Assembly (NCBI RefSeq): GCF_019285775.1
Contig: NZ_CP079105.1
Coordinates: forward strand, 682,001 to 746,000
Length of the DNA: 64,000 bases
Direction of reading: 5' to 3'
Source of the DNA: Skermania piniformis
Lineage (GTDB): Bacteria; Actinomycetota; Actinomycetes; Mycobacteriales; Mycobacteriaceae
A model generated the notes under the pieces. The model worked only from the letters and a program-made list of their open reading frames with translations. It ran no database searches and was not told where the DNA came from. This document shows, piece by piece, positions 53,104 to 61,746 of this stretch. How positions within the stretch are numbered: position 1 is the first letter of the stretch; each line of letters starts with the position of its first letter. A program made the translations under genes and the position numbers.

Positions 53104-53976
53104 ATGGGCGGACACGGGTATGCGAACGGGGTGAAGACCGCGGCGCTGCTGATCGGGATGTCGGCGTTGATCGTGTTCATCGGCGCGTTGTTTCGCAGCC
53201 CGCTGATCCTCGGCATCTCGGTGTTGTTCGCGGTCGGGATGAACGCCTACGCCTACTTCAACAGCGACAAGTTGGCCCTGCGCGCGATGCACGCGCAGCC
53301 GGTGACCGAGCTCGAAGCCCCGGTGATGTATCGAATCGTCCGCGAGCTGGCCACCACCGCCCGGCAGCCGATGCCGCGGCTTTACGTCAGCCCGACCAAC
53401 GCGCCGAATGCGTTCGCCACCGGACGTAATCCGCGGCACGCCGCGGTCTGCTGTACCAGCGGCATTCTGTCGATCCTGGACGAGCGGGAGTTGCGCGCGG
53501 TGCTCGGCCACGAGCTGTCCCACGTCTACAACCGGGACATCCTGATCTCGTCGGTCGCCGGGGCGTTGGCGTCGGTCATCTCCGGCCTGGCGAATATGGC
53601 GTACGCCGCGTCGATGTTCGGCGGCAACCGCGACGGCAACGGGCCCGGGGTGCTCGGGGTGCTGTTGGTGAGCCTGCTGGGCCCGATCGCGGCCACCCTG
53701 GTCAAGTTGGCCGTGTCCCGGTCCCGGGAGTACCAGGCCGACCAGTCCGGCGCCGAGCTGACCGGGGACCCGCTGGCGCTTGCCGCCGCACTGCGCAAGC
53801 TGGAGCGGGGTGTCGCGGTCGCGCCGCTGCCGCCGGAACCGAAGCTGACCGCGCAATCGCACCTGATGATCGCCAATCCGTTCCGGGCCGGCGACCGGCT
53901 CGCAGCGATGTTCTCCACCCACCCGCCGATGGCCGAGCGGATCGCCCGACTGGAACGGTTGGCCGGATACCGGTAA
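53104..53976 (+). CDS. htpX: Membrane zinc metalloprotease HtpX
   Basis: A 290-residue M48 protease of membrane quality control. Two N-terminal helices ([36 protein letters not shown]), zinc site HELSH (H136, E137, H140) and the third ligand in SRSREYQAD, with two more hydrophobic helices between. [20 protein letters not shown] is the conserved pre-site segment. ATG 53104 with CAGGAGG upstream. Follows the polyprenyl synthase by 67 bases, as in mycobacteria. Confidence 0.95.
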   Translation: MGGHGYANGVKTAALLIGMSALIVFIGALFRSPLILGISVLFAVGMNAYAYFNSDKLALRAMHAQPVTELEAPVMYRIVRELATTARQPMPRLYVSPTNAPNAFATGRNPRHAAVCCTSGILSILDERELRAVLGHELSHVYNRDILISSVAGALASVISGLANMAYAASMFGGNRDGNGPGVLGVLLVSLLGPIAATLVKLAVSRSREYQADQSGAELTGDPLALAAALRKLERGVAVAPLPPEPKLTAQSHLMIANPFRAGDRLAAMFSTHPPMAERIARLERLAGYR

Positions 53977-53982
53977 CCCGGC

Positions 53983-53999
53983 GCCCCTGAATTCGGGGC
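53983..53999. terminator. Short hairpin between convergent htpX and yajQ
   Basis: GCCCC-TGAATTC-GGGGC (53983-53999), 7 bases after the htpX stop and just before the yajQ stop on the other strand. Short stem; weak shared terminator. Confidence 0.4.
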
Positions 54000-54001
54000 A
54001 C

Positions 54002-54502
54002 CTAGCGGTAGTTCACGAACTGCAACGCGACGTCGAAATCGGCGCCCTTCAGCAACGCGATCACCGCCTGCAGATCGTCCCGCTTCTTGCTGCTGACCCG
54101 CAGCTCGTCACCTTGGATCTGGGCCTTGACGCCTTTGGGCCCCTCGTCCCGGATCTTCTTGGCGATCTTCTTGGCGTTCTCCGTCGAGATACCCTGCACA
54201 AGACTGCCGGTGATCTTGTAAATCTTGCCGGACTGCACCGGTTTGCCGGCGTCGAACGCCTTCAGCGAGATGTCGCGGCGGATCAGCTTTTCCCGGAACA
54301 CGTCGAGCGCCGCTTCGGCCCGTTCTTCGGCTTCGGCGGTGATCAGGATCGAGGCGGTTTCACCGGAACCGGTCCACTCGATCTGAGCGCCCGTGCCACG
54401 AAAATCGTAGCGGGTGGCGAGCTCCTTGGCTGCCTGGTGCAGCGCGTTGTCCACCTCCTGCCGATCGACCTTGCTGACCACATCGAACGACGAATCGGCC
54501 AC
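54002..54502 (-). CDS. YajQ-family nucleotide-binding protein
   Basis: A 166-residue YajQ/DUF520 protein (Rv0566c position): [58 protein letters not shown] and [20 protein letters not shown]. Members bind nucleotides; some bind cyclic-di-GMP and act in gene control. The two ferredoxin-like halves are complete. ATG at 54502. Confidence 0.94.
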   Translation of the reverse strand: MADSSFDVVSKVDRQEVDNALHQAAKELATRYDFRGTGAQIEWTGSGETASILITAEAEERAEAALDVFREKLIRRDISLKAFDAGKPVQSGKIYKITGSLVQGISTENAKKIAKKIRDEGPKGVKAQIQGDELRVSSKKRDDLQAVIALLKGADFDVALQFVNYR

Positions 54503-54560
54503 CGCGCGCTCCTCACACTCGACCCGGGGAAGTGTCCGGGGTCGACGCTAGCCGCAATGC

Positions 54561-54592
54561 CGATCGGTTTGCCAACTCGATCGGTTTGCCAA
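54561..54592. repeat. 15-bp direct repeats upstream of tRNA-Tyr
   Basis: CGATCGGTTTGCCAA at 54561-54575 and again at 54578-54592 (period 17). The second copy contains TTGCCA, a possible -35, with TATCCT (54611-54616) downstream as a possible -10 at a long 19-bp spacing. May be part of the tRNA-Tyr promoter. Confidence 0.6.
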
Positions 54593-54665
54593 TCCGGTGT
54601 GGGTTCGTTGTATCCTGCTTCGCGGTAATCGACTCGGCGGGAACACCGAGCACGAACCAGTTCCA

Positions 54666-54748
54666 GGCAGGTTGCCCGAGCGGCCAATGGGAGCAGACTG
54701 TAAATCTGTCGGTGAAAGCCTACGTAGGTTCGAATCCTACACCTGCCA
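54666..54748 (+). tRNA. tRNA-Tyr (anticodon GTA)
   Basis: Acceptor arms GGCAGGT (54666-54672) and ACCTGCC (54741-54747) pair perfectly; anticodon loop CTGTAAA reads GTA. The long variable arm expected of bacterial tRNA-Tyr is present, and the T-loop is GGTTCGAATCC. CCA is not encoded. Confidence 0.97.
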
Positions 54749-54752
54749 CAAC

Positions 54753-54787
54753 ACGCAACCCTGGGTCCGAAAGGCCCGGGGTTGCGT
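54753..54787 (+). terminator. Hairpin after tRNA-Tyr
   Basis: 15-base arms (54753-54767 and 54773-54787, starting ACGCAACCC) pair with two G-U positions around a 5-base loop, directly after the tRNA. A strong factor-independent terminator candidate. Confidence 0.75.
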
Positions 54788-54904
54788 GCGTTACCAGCGC
54801 GTTTACCCCCTCTGGCCGGCCGGTTTGGCGCTGGCGGGTTCTGGTGTGTAACCTCGTTGAGGCTTTCGGATGGCGATCTCCTCGGAGTCGCAAGCTGGTT
54901 GCTT

Positions 54905-54977
54905 GCCCCCTTAGCTCAGTCGGCAGAGCGTTTCCATGGTAAGGAAAAGGTCAACGGTTCGATTCCGTTAGGGGGCT
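54905..54977 (+). tRNA. tRNA-Thr (anticodon GGT)
   Basis: Acceptor GCCCCCT pairs with AGGGGGC; D arm AGCTCAGTCGGCAGAGC; anticodon stem TTTCC/GGAAA with loop ATGGTAA reading GGT; T-loop GGTTCGATTCC. CCA not encoded. It is 12 bases before tRNA-Met and probably cotranscribed. Confidence 0.97.
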
Positions 54978-54989
54978 CGCCGAGACCGA

Positions 54990-55062
54990 GGCGGTGTAGC
55001 TCAGTCGGTAGAGCAAGCGACTCATAATCGCTGTGTCGCCGGTTCAAGTCCGGCCATCGCTA
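54990..55062 (+). tRNA. tRNA-Met (anticodon CAT), elongator type
   Basis: Acceptor GGCGGTG pairs with CATCGCT (with G-U pairs), including position 1, so the unpaired first base of an initiator tRNA is absent. Anticodon loop CTCATAA reads CAT; T-loop GGTTCAAGTCC. Order Thr-Met-rpmG-had matches M. tuberculosis. Confidence 0.93.
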
Positions 55063-55068
55063 CCCCTT

Positions 55069-55094
55069 GGTCGGGGGCGGAGACGCCCCCGACC
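55069..55094 (+). terminator. Perfect hairpin with GAGA loop between tRNA-Met and rpmG
   Basis: GGTCGGGGGCG (55069-55079) and its exact complement (55084-55094) around the tetraloop GAGA. Starts 7 bases after the tRNA-Met end. Likely ends or punctuates the tRNA transcript before rpmG. Confidence 0.7.
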
Positions 55095-55129
55095 GAACCG
55101 ATTGCATACGAGCGGAAAGAGAGTGCGTC

Positions 55130-55300
55130 GTGGCCGCGAAGTCCACCGATGTCCGGCCGAAGATCACCTTGGCCTGCGAGACCTGCAAGCATCGCAACTA
55201 CATCACCAAGAAGAATCGGCGTAACGACCCGGATCGGCTGGAGCTGAAGAAGTTCTGCCCGAACTGTGGAACGCACCGGGCGCACCGCGAATCACGCTGA
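55130..55300 (+). CDS. rpmG: 50S ribosomal protein L33 (zinc-binding type)
   Basis: A 56-residue L33 with two Cys pairs, CETCKH and CPNCGTH, i.e. the zinc-containing C+ form (rpmG2 position upstream of the had genes). [20 protein letters not shown] is the family core. GTG at 55130 follows GGAAAGAGAG. Stops 14 bases before hadAB, so the ribosomal protein and the fatty-acid dehydratase share a transcript. Confidence 0.96.
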   Translation: MAAKSTDVRPKITLACETCKHRNYITKKNRRNDPDRLELKKFCPNCGTHRAHRESR

Positions 55301-55314
55301 CGGCGTCGGCGGGT

Positions 55315-56418
55315 GTGCCCGCCGATCTTGCCGATAGGCTCGGAAGCTACATTCCCCAGGTGCACATCGAGGAAAGTGTCAGCTCCGCACCGCTCGCCGC
55401 GGAACCCGCCGAGAACTCCGCTGCGGCGTCTGTGGGTCATTTCTATCGAGTATCCGACTACTACGATGTCGGTCGCGAAAAAGTGCGTGAGTATGCCCGG
55501 GCGGTCCAGGACTACCACCCGGTGCACTGGGACGAGGGCGTCGCCGCGGAGTACGGCTATGCCGGTCTGCTCGCCCCGCTGACCTTCATCTCGTTGGTCG
55601 GCATTCTCGCCCAGAGCAAGATGAACGCGCAGATTCTGGCCGGCTACGAGATGATCGTGCAGGCCGACCAGGTGCTCGAGTTCCACCGGCCGATCCTGGT
55701 CGGCGATCGACTGGTCTGCGACGTGTCGCTGGACTCGTTCCGATCTGCTCCCGGCGCCGACCTACTGGTCACCAAGAACGTCGTCTCGTCGTCCGACGAG
55801 TTGGTCATGGTCACCTACACCACCATCGCGGCCCAGCGTGGGGGGGCGAATGCGAGCCTGCTGGACGCGGTCCGGGATGTCTCTATGCACGGTCTGAGCG
55901 GTGATGATCCGACCCGGTTGCCGCCTCCGCACCGCCCGCTCGGCGGGATGTCGACCGCCGCTCCGGTGCCGGGTCCGCCGCGGCCGCGCAGTACGCGGAC
56001 CCGGTCGTTCGACTCGGTCGCGGTCGGTGATCGGCTGCCGCCGCGCACGGTCGGGCTGAGTCGAGGCGACCTGGTGAACTATGCCGGCGTCTCGGGCGAC
56101 GCGAACCCGATCCATTTCAGTCCGGAGGTGGCGCAACAAGCCGGACTGGACACGGTGATCGCCCACGGCATGCTCACGATGGGCTTGGGGGCCGGCTACC
56201 TGACGTCCTGGCTGGGCGATCCGGGCTCGGTGCTCGACTACAACGTGCGGTTCTCCAGCATGGTGTACGTGCCGGAGTCGGCCGGAGCGGAGATCGAGTT
56301 CAGTGGCCGGATCAAGTCGGTGGACGAGGCGGCACGCACCGCGGTACTGGCACTCACCGGAACCTGCGCGGGTAAACGGATCTTCGGTCGTGCGACGGCC
56401 ACGGTGCAGTTGGGATGA
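55315..56418 (+). CDS. hadAB: Fused (3R)-hydroxyacyl-ACP dehydratase HadA-HadB
   Basis: A 367-residue FAS-II dehydratase that removes water from beta-hydroxyacyl-ACP during mycolic-acid elongation. Residues about 40-185 are the HadA hot-dog unit (FYRVSDYYDVGREKVREYAR, PVHWDEGVAAEYGYAGLLAP); after a Pro/Arg-rich linker, residues 228-367 are HadB with the catalytic dyad D262/H267 in SGDANPIHFS and the HGMLTMGLGAGYL helix. In M. tuberculosis HadA, HadB and HadC are separate proteins; here A and B are one chain and no hadC follows. The first 40 residues lack homology and the GTG 55315 start is tentative. Confidence 0.93.
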   Translation: MPADLADRLGSYIPQVHIEESVSSAPLAAEPAENSAAASVGHFYRVSDYYDVGREKVREYARAVQDYHPVHWDEGVAAEYGYAGLLAPLTFISLVGILAQSKMNAQILAGYEMIVQADQVLEFHRPILVGDRLVCDVSLDSFRSAPGADLLVTKNVVSSSDELVMVTYTTIAAQRGGANASLLDAVRDVSMHGLSGDDPTRLPPPHRPLGGMSTAAPVPGPPRPRSTRTRSFDSVAVGDRLPPRTVGLSRGDLVNYAGVSGDANPIHFSPEVAQQAGLDTVIAHGMLTMGLGAGYLTSWLGDPGSVLDYNVRFSSMVYVPESAGAEIEFSGRIKSVDEAARTAVLALTGTCAGKRIFGRATATVQLG

Positions 56419-56619
56419 ATTGGGCAGCCGGGATGAACCGATTCGGCTCGGCGCCGAACGTGGCGTACACTCATGTTTCTGGGGTCGTTCGGCGCTCAGC
56501 GCTGCCTGTTGTGCTGCCCGCAATGCGGCGCAAATGTCAGGTCGTGTGGCCGAATGATCCCGGGGAGCGGCCGACGCCGCCACCGAAGTAGATTCGGGGG
56601 CGGTCGTGCTTTCGGCCAA

Positions 56620-56692
<73 letters not shown>

Positions 56693-56726
56693 CCCCCTGG
56701 AGATGCCAGCAACGGAGAGGATCGAC

Positions 56727-57125
56727 GTGAGCGACCGCGACGGCGATGCGGCGGACGCGACCGGACCGTCGGACCCGGTGAGTCGGCCCACGGGCAAGCG
56801 CTCCGGTCGACGCGCGGCCTCCGCTTCGGCGGCGGCCGGGGATTCGAGCTCCGCAGCAGGTGGCGTGACGACGGTTGTTCGCGCCCGGCCGGAGTCGGGG
56901 AGCTCGCGCAGAGCTGTGGAGAAGCCGGGCCGGCAGAATCCGTTCAAGCGGTTGCGCCGGTTCCTGCGTGAGGTTGTTGCCGAACTGCGCAAGGTCATCT
57001 GGCCGAACCGCAAGCAGATGGTCACCTACACGACGGTCGTGCTGGTGTTCGTGATTTTCATGGTCAGCTACATCGGCCTGCTCGACCTGGCGTTCATCAA
57101 GGGCGTCAGCTGGCTGTTCGGCTAG
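56727..57125 (+). CDS. secE: Preprotein translocase subunit SecE
   Basis: A 132-residue SecE, the small clamp subunit of SecYEG. The C-terminal 65 residues are the conserved part: NPFKRLRRFLREVVAELRKV, IWPNRKQMVTYTTVVLVFVI and one membrane helix. The N-terminal 65 residues are a low-complexity Ser/Ala/Arg tail, common in actinobacteria. GTG 56727 is preferred over ATG 56703 because GGAGAGG lies 6 bases upstream. Confidence 0.94.
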   Translation: MSDRDGDAADATGPSDPVSRPTGKRSGRRAASASAAAGDSSSAAGGVTTVVRARPESGSSRRAVEKPGRQNPFKRLRRFLREVVAELRKVIWPNRKQMVTYTTVVLVFVIFMVSYIGLLDLAFIKGVSWLFG

Positions 57126-57174
57126 CTCGCGCTTTCCAGCGCGCCCGGATTCCAGCGGCCCCAGATCCACCTGA

Positions 57175-58050
<876 letters not shown>

Positions 58051-58099
58051 CTTTCCTGCCTCTGCTCACACTCGCCTCTATCCCAACCAAGGAATCAGC

Positions 58100-58534
58100 A
58101 TGCCCCCCAAGAAGAAGAAACTAGCCGGGATCGTCAAGTTGCAGATCCAAGCCGGTCAGGCGAACCCGGCGCCCCCGGTCGGCCCGGCGCTCGGCCAGCA
58201 CGGCGTCAATATCATGGAGTTCTGCAAGGCCTACAACGCTGCCACCGAGTCGCAGCGCGGCAACGTGGTGCCGGTGGAGATCTCGGTCTACGAGGACCGC
58301 TCGTTCAGCTTCAAGCTGAAGACCCCGCCCGCGGCCCGGCTCTTGCTCAAGGCCGCCGGAGTGCAGAAGGGTTCGGGTGAGCCGCACAAGACCAAGGTGG
58401 CCAAGGTCACCATGGATCAGGTGCGAGAGATCGCCAAAACCAAGCAGGAAGATCTCAACGCCAACGATCTGGACGCTGCCGCGAAGATCATCGCAGGTAC
58501 GGCGCGTTCGATGGGCATCACCGTAGAAGGCTGA
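58100..58534 (+). CDS. rplK: 50S ribosomal protein L11
   Basis: A 144-residue L11, the stalk-base protein of the GTPase centre. [20 protein letters not shown] is the hallmark (thiostrepton-proximal prolines), and [20 protein letters not shown] lies at the RNA-binding C-terminus. ATG 58100 with AAGGAA upstream. Confidence 0.98.
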
Positions 58535-58647
58535 TCGGCCGGCCTCGGAAATCTCGGGGGCCTGTCGAATCATGTGGGAGAGCCGGCCAGGCTCGCGCAC
58601 CACGACTGAACGCAGACTGACGAAACGCAGACGAAGGACAGAACAAC

Positions 58648-59364
58648 ATGGCAAAACGAAGCAAGGCCTACCGCGCGGCTGCCGAGAAGATCGACCGGGA
58701 TGCGCTGTACACCCCGTTGCAGGCGGCCCGGTTGGCCAAGGAGACCTCGTCGAGCAATTCCGACTCGACGGTAGAAGTTGCGATGCGGCTCGGGGTCGAC
58801 CCGCGCAAGGCCGACCAGATGGTTCGCGGCACGGTGAACCTGCCCAACGGGACCGGCAAGACCGCTCGGGTGATCGTCTTCGCCGCCGGTGAGAAGGCAG
58901 CCGAGGCCGAGGCTGCCGGTGCCGACGCGGTGGGCGCCGAGGATCTGATCGAGCGGATCCAGGGTGGCTGGCTCGATTTCGACGCTGCGATCGCGACTCC
59001 GGACCAGATGGCCAAGGTGGGCCGGATCGCCCGCATCCTGGGCCCGCGTGGTCTGATGCCGAACCCGAAGACCGGCACGGTGACGATGGATGTCACCAAG
59101 GGCGTGCAGGACATCAAGGGCGGCAAGATCAACTTTCGGGTGGACAAGCAAGCGAACCTGCATTTCGTGATCGGCAAGGCCTCGTTCGGCGAGCAGCAGC
59201 TGGTGGAGAACTACAGCGCCGCGCTGGACGAGGTCCTGCGGGCGAAGCCGTCCACCGCCAAGGGCCGGTATCTGAAGAAGGTCACCGTGTCGACCACCAC
59301 CGGACCGGGCATCCCGGTGGATCCGAACCAGACCCGCAACCTGCTCGACGACAGCGGCGCATAG
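58648..59364 (+). CDS. rplA: 50S ribosomal protein L1
   Basis: A 238-residue L1 of the mobile L1 stalk. [20 protein letters not shown] start, [40 protein letters not shown] (signature) and [16 protein letters not shown]. Typical actinobacterial rplK-rplA order with a 113-base spacer that contains a weak 7-bp inverted repeat. Confidence 0.98.
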   Translation: MAKRSKAYRAAAEKIDRDALYTPLQAARLAKETSSSNSDSTVEVAMRLGVDPRKADQMVRGTVNLPNGTGKTARVIVFAAGEKAAEAEAAGADAVGAEDLIERIQGGWLDFDAAIATPDQMAKVGRIARILGPRGLMPNPKTGTVTMDVTKGVQDIKGGKINFRVDKQANLHFVIGKASFGEQQLVENYSAALDEVLRAKPSTAKGRYLKKVTVSTTTGPGIPVDPNQTRNLLDDSGA

Positions 59365-59397
59365 CGCCCAGGTCGGGGTCGCCGGCAAGAGTAGACA

Positions 59398-59430
59398 TTG
59401 ACGAGTATCGAACGCATGTTCGATACTCGT
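59398..59430 (+). promoter_or_regulatory. SOS promoter with 30-bp perfect LexA palindrome
   Basis: The actinobacterial SOS box TCGAAC-GCAT-GTTCGA (59408-59423) lies in a larger perfect palindrome: ACGAGTATCGAAC (59401-59413), 4-base centre, exact complement (59418-59430). It covers TTGACG (-35, 59398-59403) and GATACT (-10, 59422-59427), spacer 18. Transcription would start about 59434-59435, on the imuA' GTG. LexA bound here must block the promoter completely. Confidence 0.9.
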
Positions 59431-59434
59431 GGGT

Positions 59435-60172
59435 GTGGCAGGCGATGCAGGTACCTCGGATGGCCCGATAGCCGGTCTCGGCGGCAGGTTTCCCCACGAT
59501 CGCATCGGTGATCTGCGCGCCCGGGTGCGCAGTGCGCAGGGTCGTGAGCGGGTCCGCGCGCCGCTCCGGACGCTCTCGGCGCTCGCCGACGTCGTCCCGG
59601 GCGGTTTGCGCACCGGGGTGTCGTACACCGTCCGCGGTTCGACCACCCTCGCGCTTGCGTTGTTGGCCGGCCCGTCGGCCCACGGCCTGTGGTGCGGCGT
59701 GGTCGGGATGCCGACGTTCGGCGCCGAAGCCGCGCAGGCGCTCGGTGTCGATCTGAGCCGGGTCGTCCTGATCCCGGCACCGGGAGCCGACTGGATGGTT
59801 GCGACGGCGGCGTTGGTCGACGTGCTGCCGCTCGTTCTGTTATCGGCACCCCGCACGGTGGCCGACGGTGATGTCGGCCGGCTCGTCGCCCGGTTGCGAC
59901 AGCGCTCCGCCACGCTCCTCGTCCTCGACGACCGGGATGCCTGGCCGCGACCCGAAGCCCGGCTCGCCGTGGTGCAGAGCAGCTGGTCCGGGTTGGGTGC
60001 GGGTCACGGCCATCTCACCGGGCAGGAACTCGTCGTTGCGGCATACGGCAAATGGGGGGCGCCGCGGCTGACTCGGCTCATCCTCGATGCCACCGGTGCC
60101 GTCCGGCTCGCCCCCGAATCCGCGGCTCGGCCTGGTCGGGAGTTCCGCCGAGCTGCCGAGCAGGCGAGCTGA
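59435..60172 (+). CDS. imuA': ImuA' mutasome accessory protein
   Basis: A 245-residue RecA-like accessory factor of the ImuA' type that bridges ImuB and RecA in damage-induced mutagenesis. SALADVVPGGLRTGVSYTVR begins the degenerate RecA fold, with the P-loop replaced by GSTTLALALLAGPS; ADWMVATAALVDVLPLVLLS and LLVLDDRDAWPRPEARLAVV follow. GTG 59435 is preferred over GTG 59429 because the SOS promoter predicts transcription from it. First gene of imuA'-imuB-dnaE2, 16 bases before imuB. Confidence 0.87.
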   Translation: MAGDAGTSDGPIAGLGGRFPHDRIGDLRARVRSAQGRERVRAPLRTLSALADVVPGGLRTGVSYTVRGSTTLALALLAGPSAHGLWCGVVGMPTFGAEAAQALGVDLSRVVLIPAPGADWMVATAALVDVLPLVLLSAPRTVADGDVGRLVARLRQRSATLLVLDDRDAWPRPEARLAVVQSSWSGLGAGHGHLTGQELVVAAYGKWGAPRLTRLILDATGAVRLAPESAARPGREFRRAAEQAS

Positions 60173-60188
60173 GCGGGAGCGTCGAGTA

Positions 60189-61721
60189 GTGCGTACGCTC
60201 ATCGCCTGGTGTCCGGATTGGCCGGTCCGGACGGCCCGGCGGGTCGGGATCGGGGAGCCCGGCCGACCCGTCGCCGTTTCCGCCCAGGGGGTCGTCCATG
60301 CCTGCTCACCGGAGGCGCGGGCCGACGGGGTCCGGCGCGGTCAACGACTTCGCGATGCCCAGGCCCGCTGTCCCGGCCTGATCGTCGCGACCCACGACCC
60401 GGATCTGGAGGTCCGCAGCTACGAGCCGGTGCTCGCGGCCGTCGAGGAACGCCATCCCGGTGTCCAGCTGATCCGGCCCGGTACCTGCGCGATCCGGGTC
60501 GATCGCGGCAGCCGGTTCTACGGTGGTGAAGAGCACGTCGGCGCGGTTCTCGCCGAGGCGTTGGTCGGCCTGGGGATCGCCGACTGTCGGTTCGGGATCG
60601 CCGACGGGCCGTTCGCGGCGGAGCAGGCGGCTCGCCGGGCGGCGCCACAGGAGAGCCTGATCATCGAGCCGGGAGCTGCGGCGGCTTTCCTGGCGCCGTT
60701 GCCGATCCAGGTGCTCGGGGTCGCCGAACTCACCGGTCTGCTGCCCCGGCTGGGGCTTCGAACGCTCGGTTCCTTTGCCGCGCTGTCCCCGCGCGATGTG
60801 CTCGGCCGATTCGGGCATACCGGACTGCTCGCCCATCGGCTCGCCCGGGGCCACGACGGTCGGCTGCACACAGGCCGCCCGGAACCGGAGTACGAACGCT
60901 CGCAGGTGTTCGAGCCGCCGCTGGATCGGGTCGAACCGCTCGCCTTCAGCATGCGCCGGACCGCCGAAGAGTTCGTCACCGGGCTGGCCGACCGGCAGCT
61001 GGTCTGCACGACGGTCTGGATCGAAGTGCACGCCGCCGACGGCGGGGTGCACGAACGGACCTGGATGCACTCGCGTTGGTTCGACAGCGCGGATCTGATC
61101 GACCGGCTGCGCTGGCAGTTGGCCGGGACCCCGGGTGAGCGCGGCGGAGTCGCTGCGCCGGTCACCGAGGTCCGGTTCCTTCCGCAGGTCGTCGTCCCGC
61201 TCGTCGACCATGCCGAAAGCCTGTACGGCGATGGTGCCGACGACCGGATCGATCGGGTCGCCGCGAAGATCCAGAGCCTGCTCGGCCGTGACGCGGTGGT
61301 GTCGGTGGTCCTCGGCGGGGGGCGGGGCCCGGCCGACCGGCAAACCCTGGTGCCCTGGGGCGATCCGCGCCGGCCGCCGCGCCCGCGGGACCGGCCGTGG
61401 CCCGGCACCATGCCGCTACCCGCGCCGGCGACCGTATTCGCCGAGCCGCTGCCGGTCCGGGTCGTCGATGCCGGCGGGGTGGATGTCGGCGTTACCGCGC
61501 GCGGTGTGGTGACCGCCGAACCGGTTCGCTTCACCCCGCCCGGTGCAGCTCGCTCGTTCGCCGTGCGGTCCTGGGCCGGTCCGTGGCCGATCGACGAGAG
61601 GTGGTGGGACACCGAGAGCGCACGTCGGGTCGCCCGATTCCAGCTGGTCGGTGCCGACGACAGCGCGTGGCTGCTGCTCGTCGCCGGGGGCCGGTGGTGG
61701 GCCGAAGCCCGATACGACTGA
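60189..61721 (+). CDS. imuB: ImuB, inactive Y-family polymerase-like mutasome hub
   Basis: A 510-residue Y-family-polymerase-like protein. The fold is kept (LIAWCPDWPVRTARRVGIGE, PGTCAIRVDRGSRFYGG, LGLRTLGSFAALSPRDVLGR), but the catalytic acidic residues of active enzymes (DMDxFF and SIDE motifs) are replaced by CPDW and RVDR, so it cannot polymerise. ImuB instead binds the beta clamp, ImuA' and DnaE2. The C-terminal 120 residues end in ARFQLVGADDSAWLLLVAGG, the family tail. GTG 60189 with GGGAG upstream. Confidence 0.92.
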   Translation: MRTLIAWCPDWPVRTARRVGIGEPGRPVAVSAQGVVHACSPEARADGVRRGQRLRDAQARCPGLIVATHDPDLEVRSYEPVLAAVEERHPGVQLIRPGTCAIRVDRGSRFYGGEEHVGAVLAEALVGLGIADCRFGIADGPFAAEQAARRAAPQESLIIEPGAAAAFLAPLPIQVLGVAELTGLLPRLGLRTLGSFAALSPRDVLGRFGHTGLLAHRLARGHDGRLHTGRPEPEYERSQVFEPPLDRVEPLAFSMRRTAEEFVTGLADRQLVCTTVWIEVHAADGGVHERTWMHSRWFDSADLIDRLRWQLAGTPGERGGVAAPVTEVRFLPQVVVPLVDHAESLYGDGADDRIDRVAAKIQSLLGRDAVVSVVLGGGRGPADRQTLVPWGDPRRPPRPRDRPWPGTMPLPAPATVFAEPLPVRVVDAGGVDVGVTARGVVTAEPVRFTPPGAARSFAVRSWAGPWPIDERWWDTESARRVARFQLVGADDSAWLLLVAGGRWWAEARYD

Positions 61722-61746
61722 ATCCGGGACGAGAAAGAGGTGCGAT

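Noticed and set aside
54990-55062. tRNA-Met considered as initiator
   Set aside because: Position 1 pairs with position 72, which initiator tRNAs avoid, and the anticodon stem lacks the three G-C pairs of initiators.
58535-58647. Inverted repeat in the rplK-rplA spacer considered as an L1 autoregulatory site
   Set aside because: Only 7 bp of stem with a 38-base loop; too weak to support an L1-binding structure.
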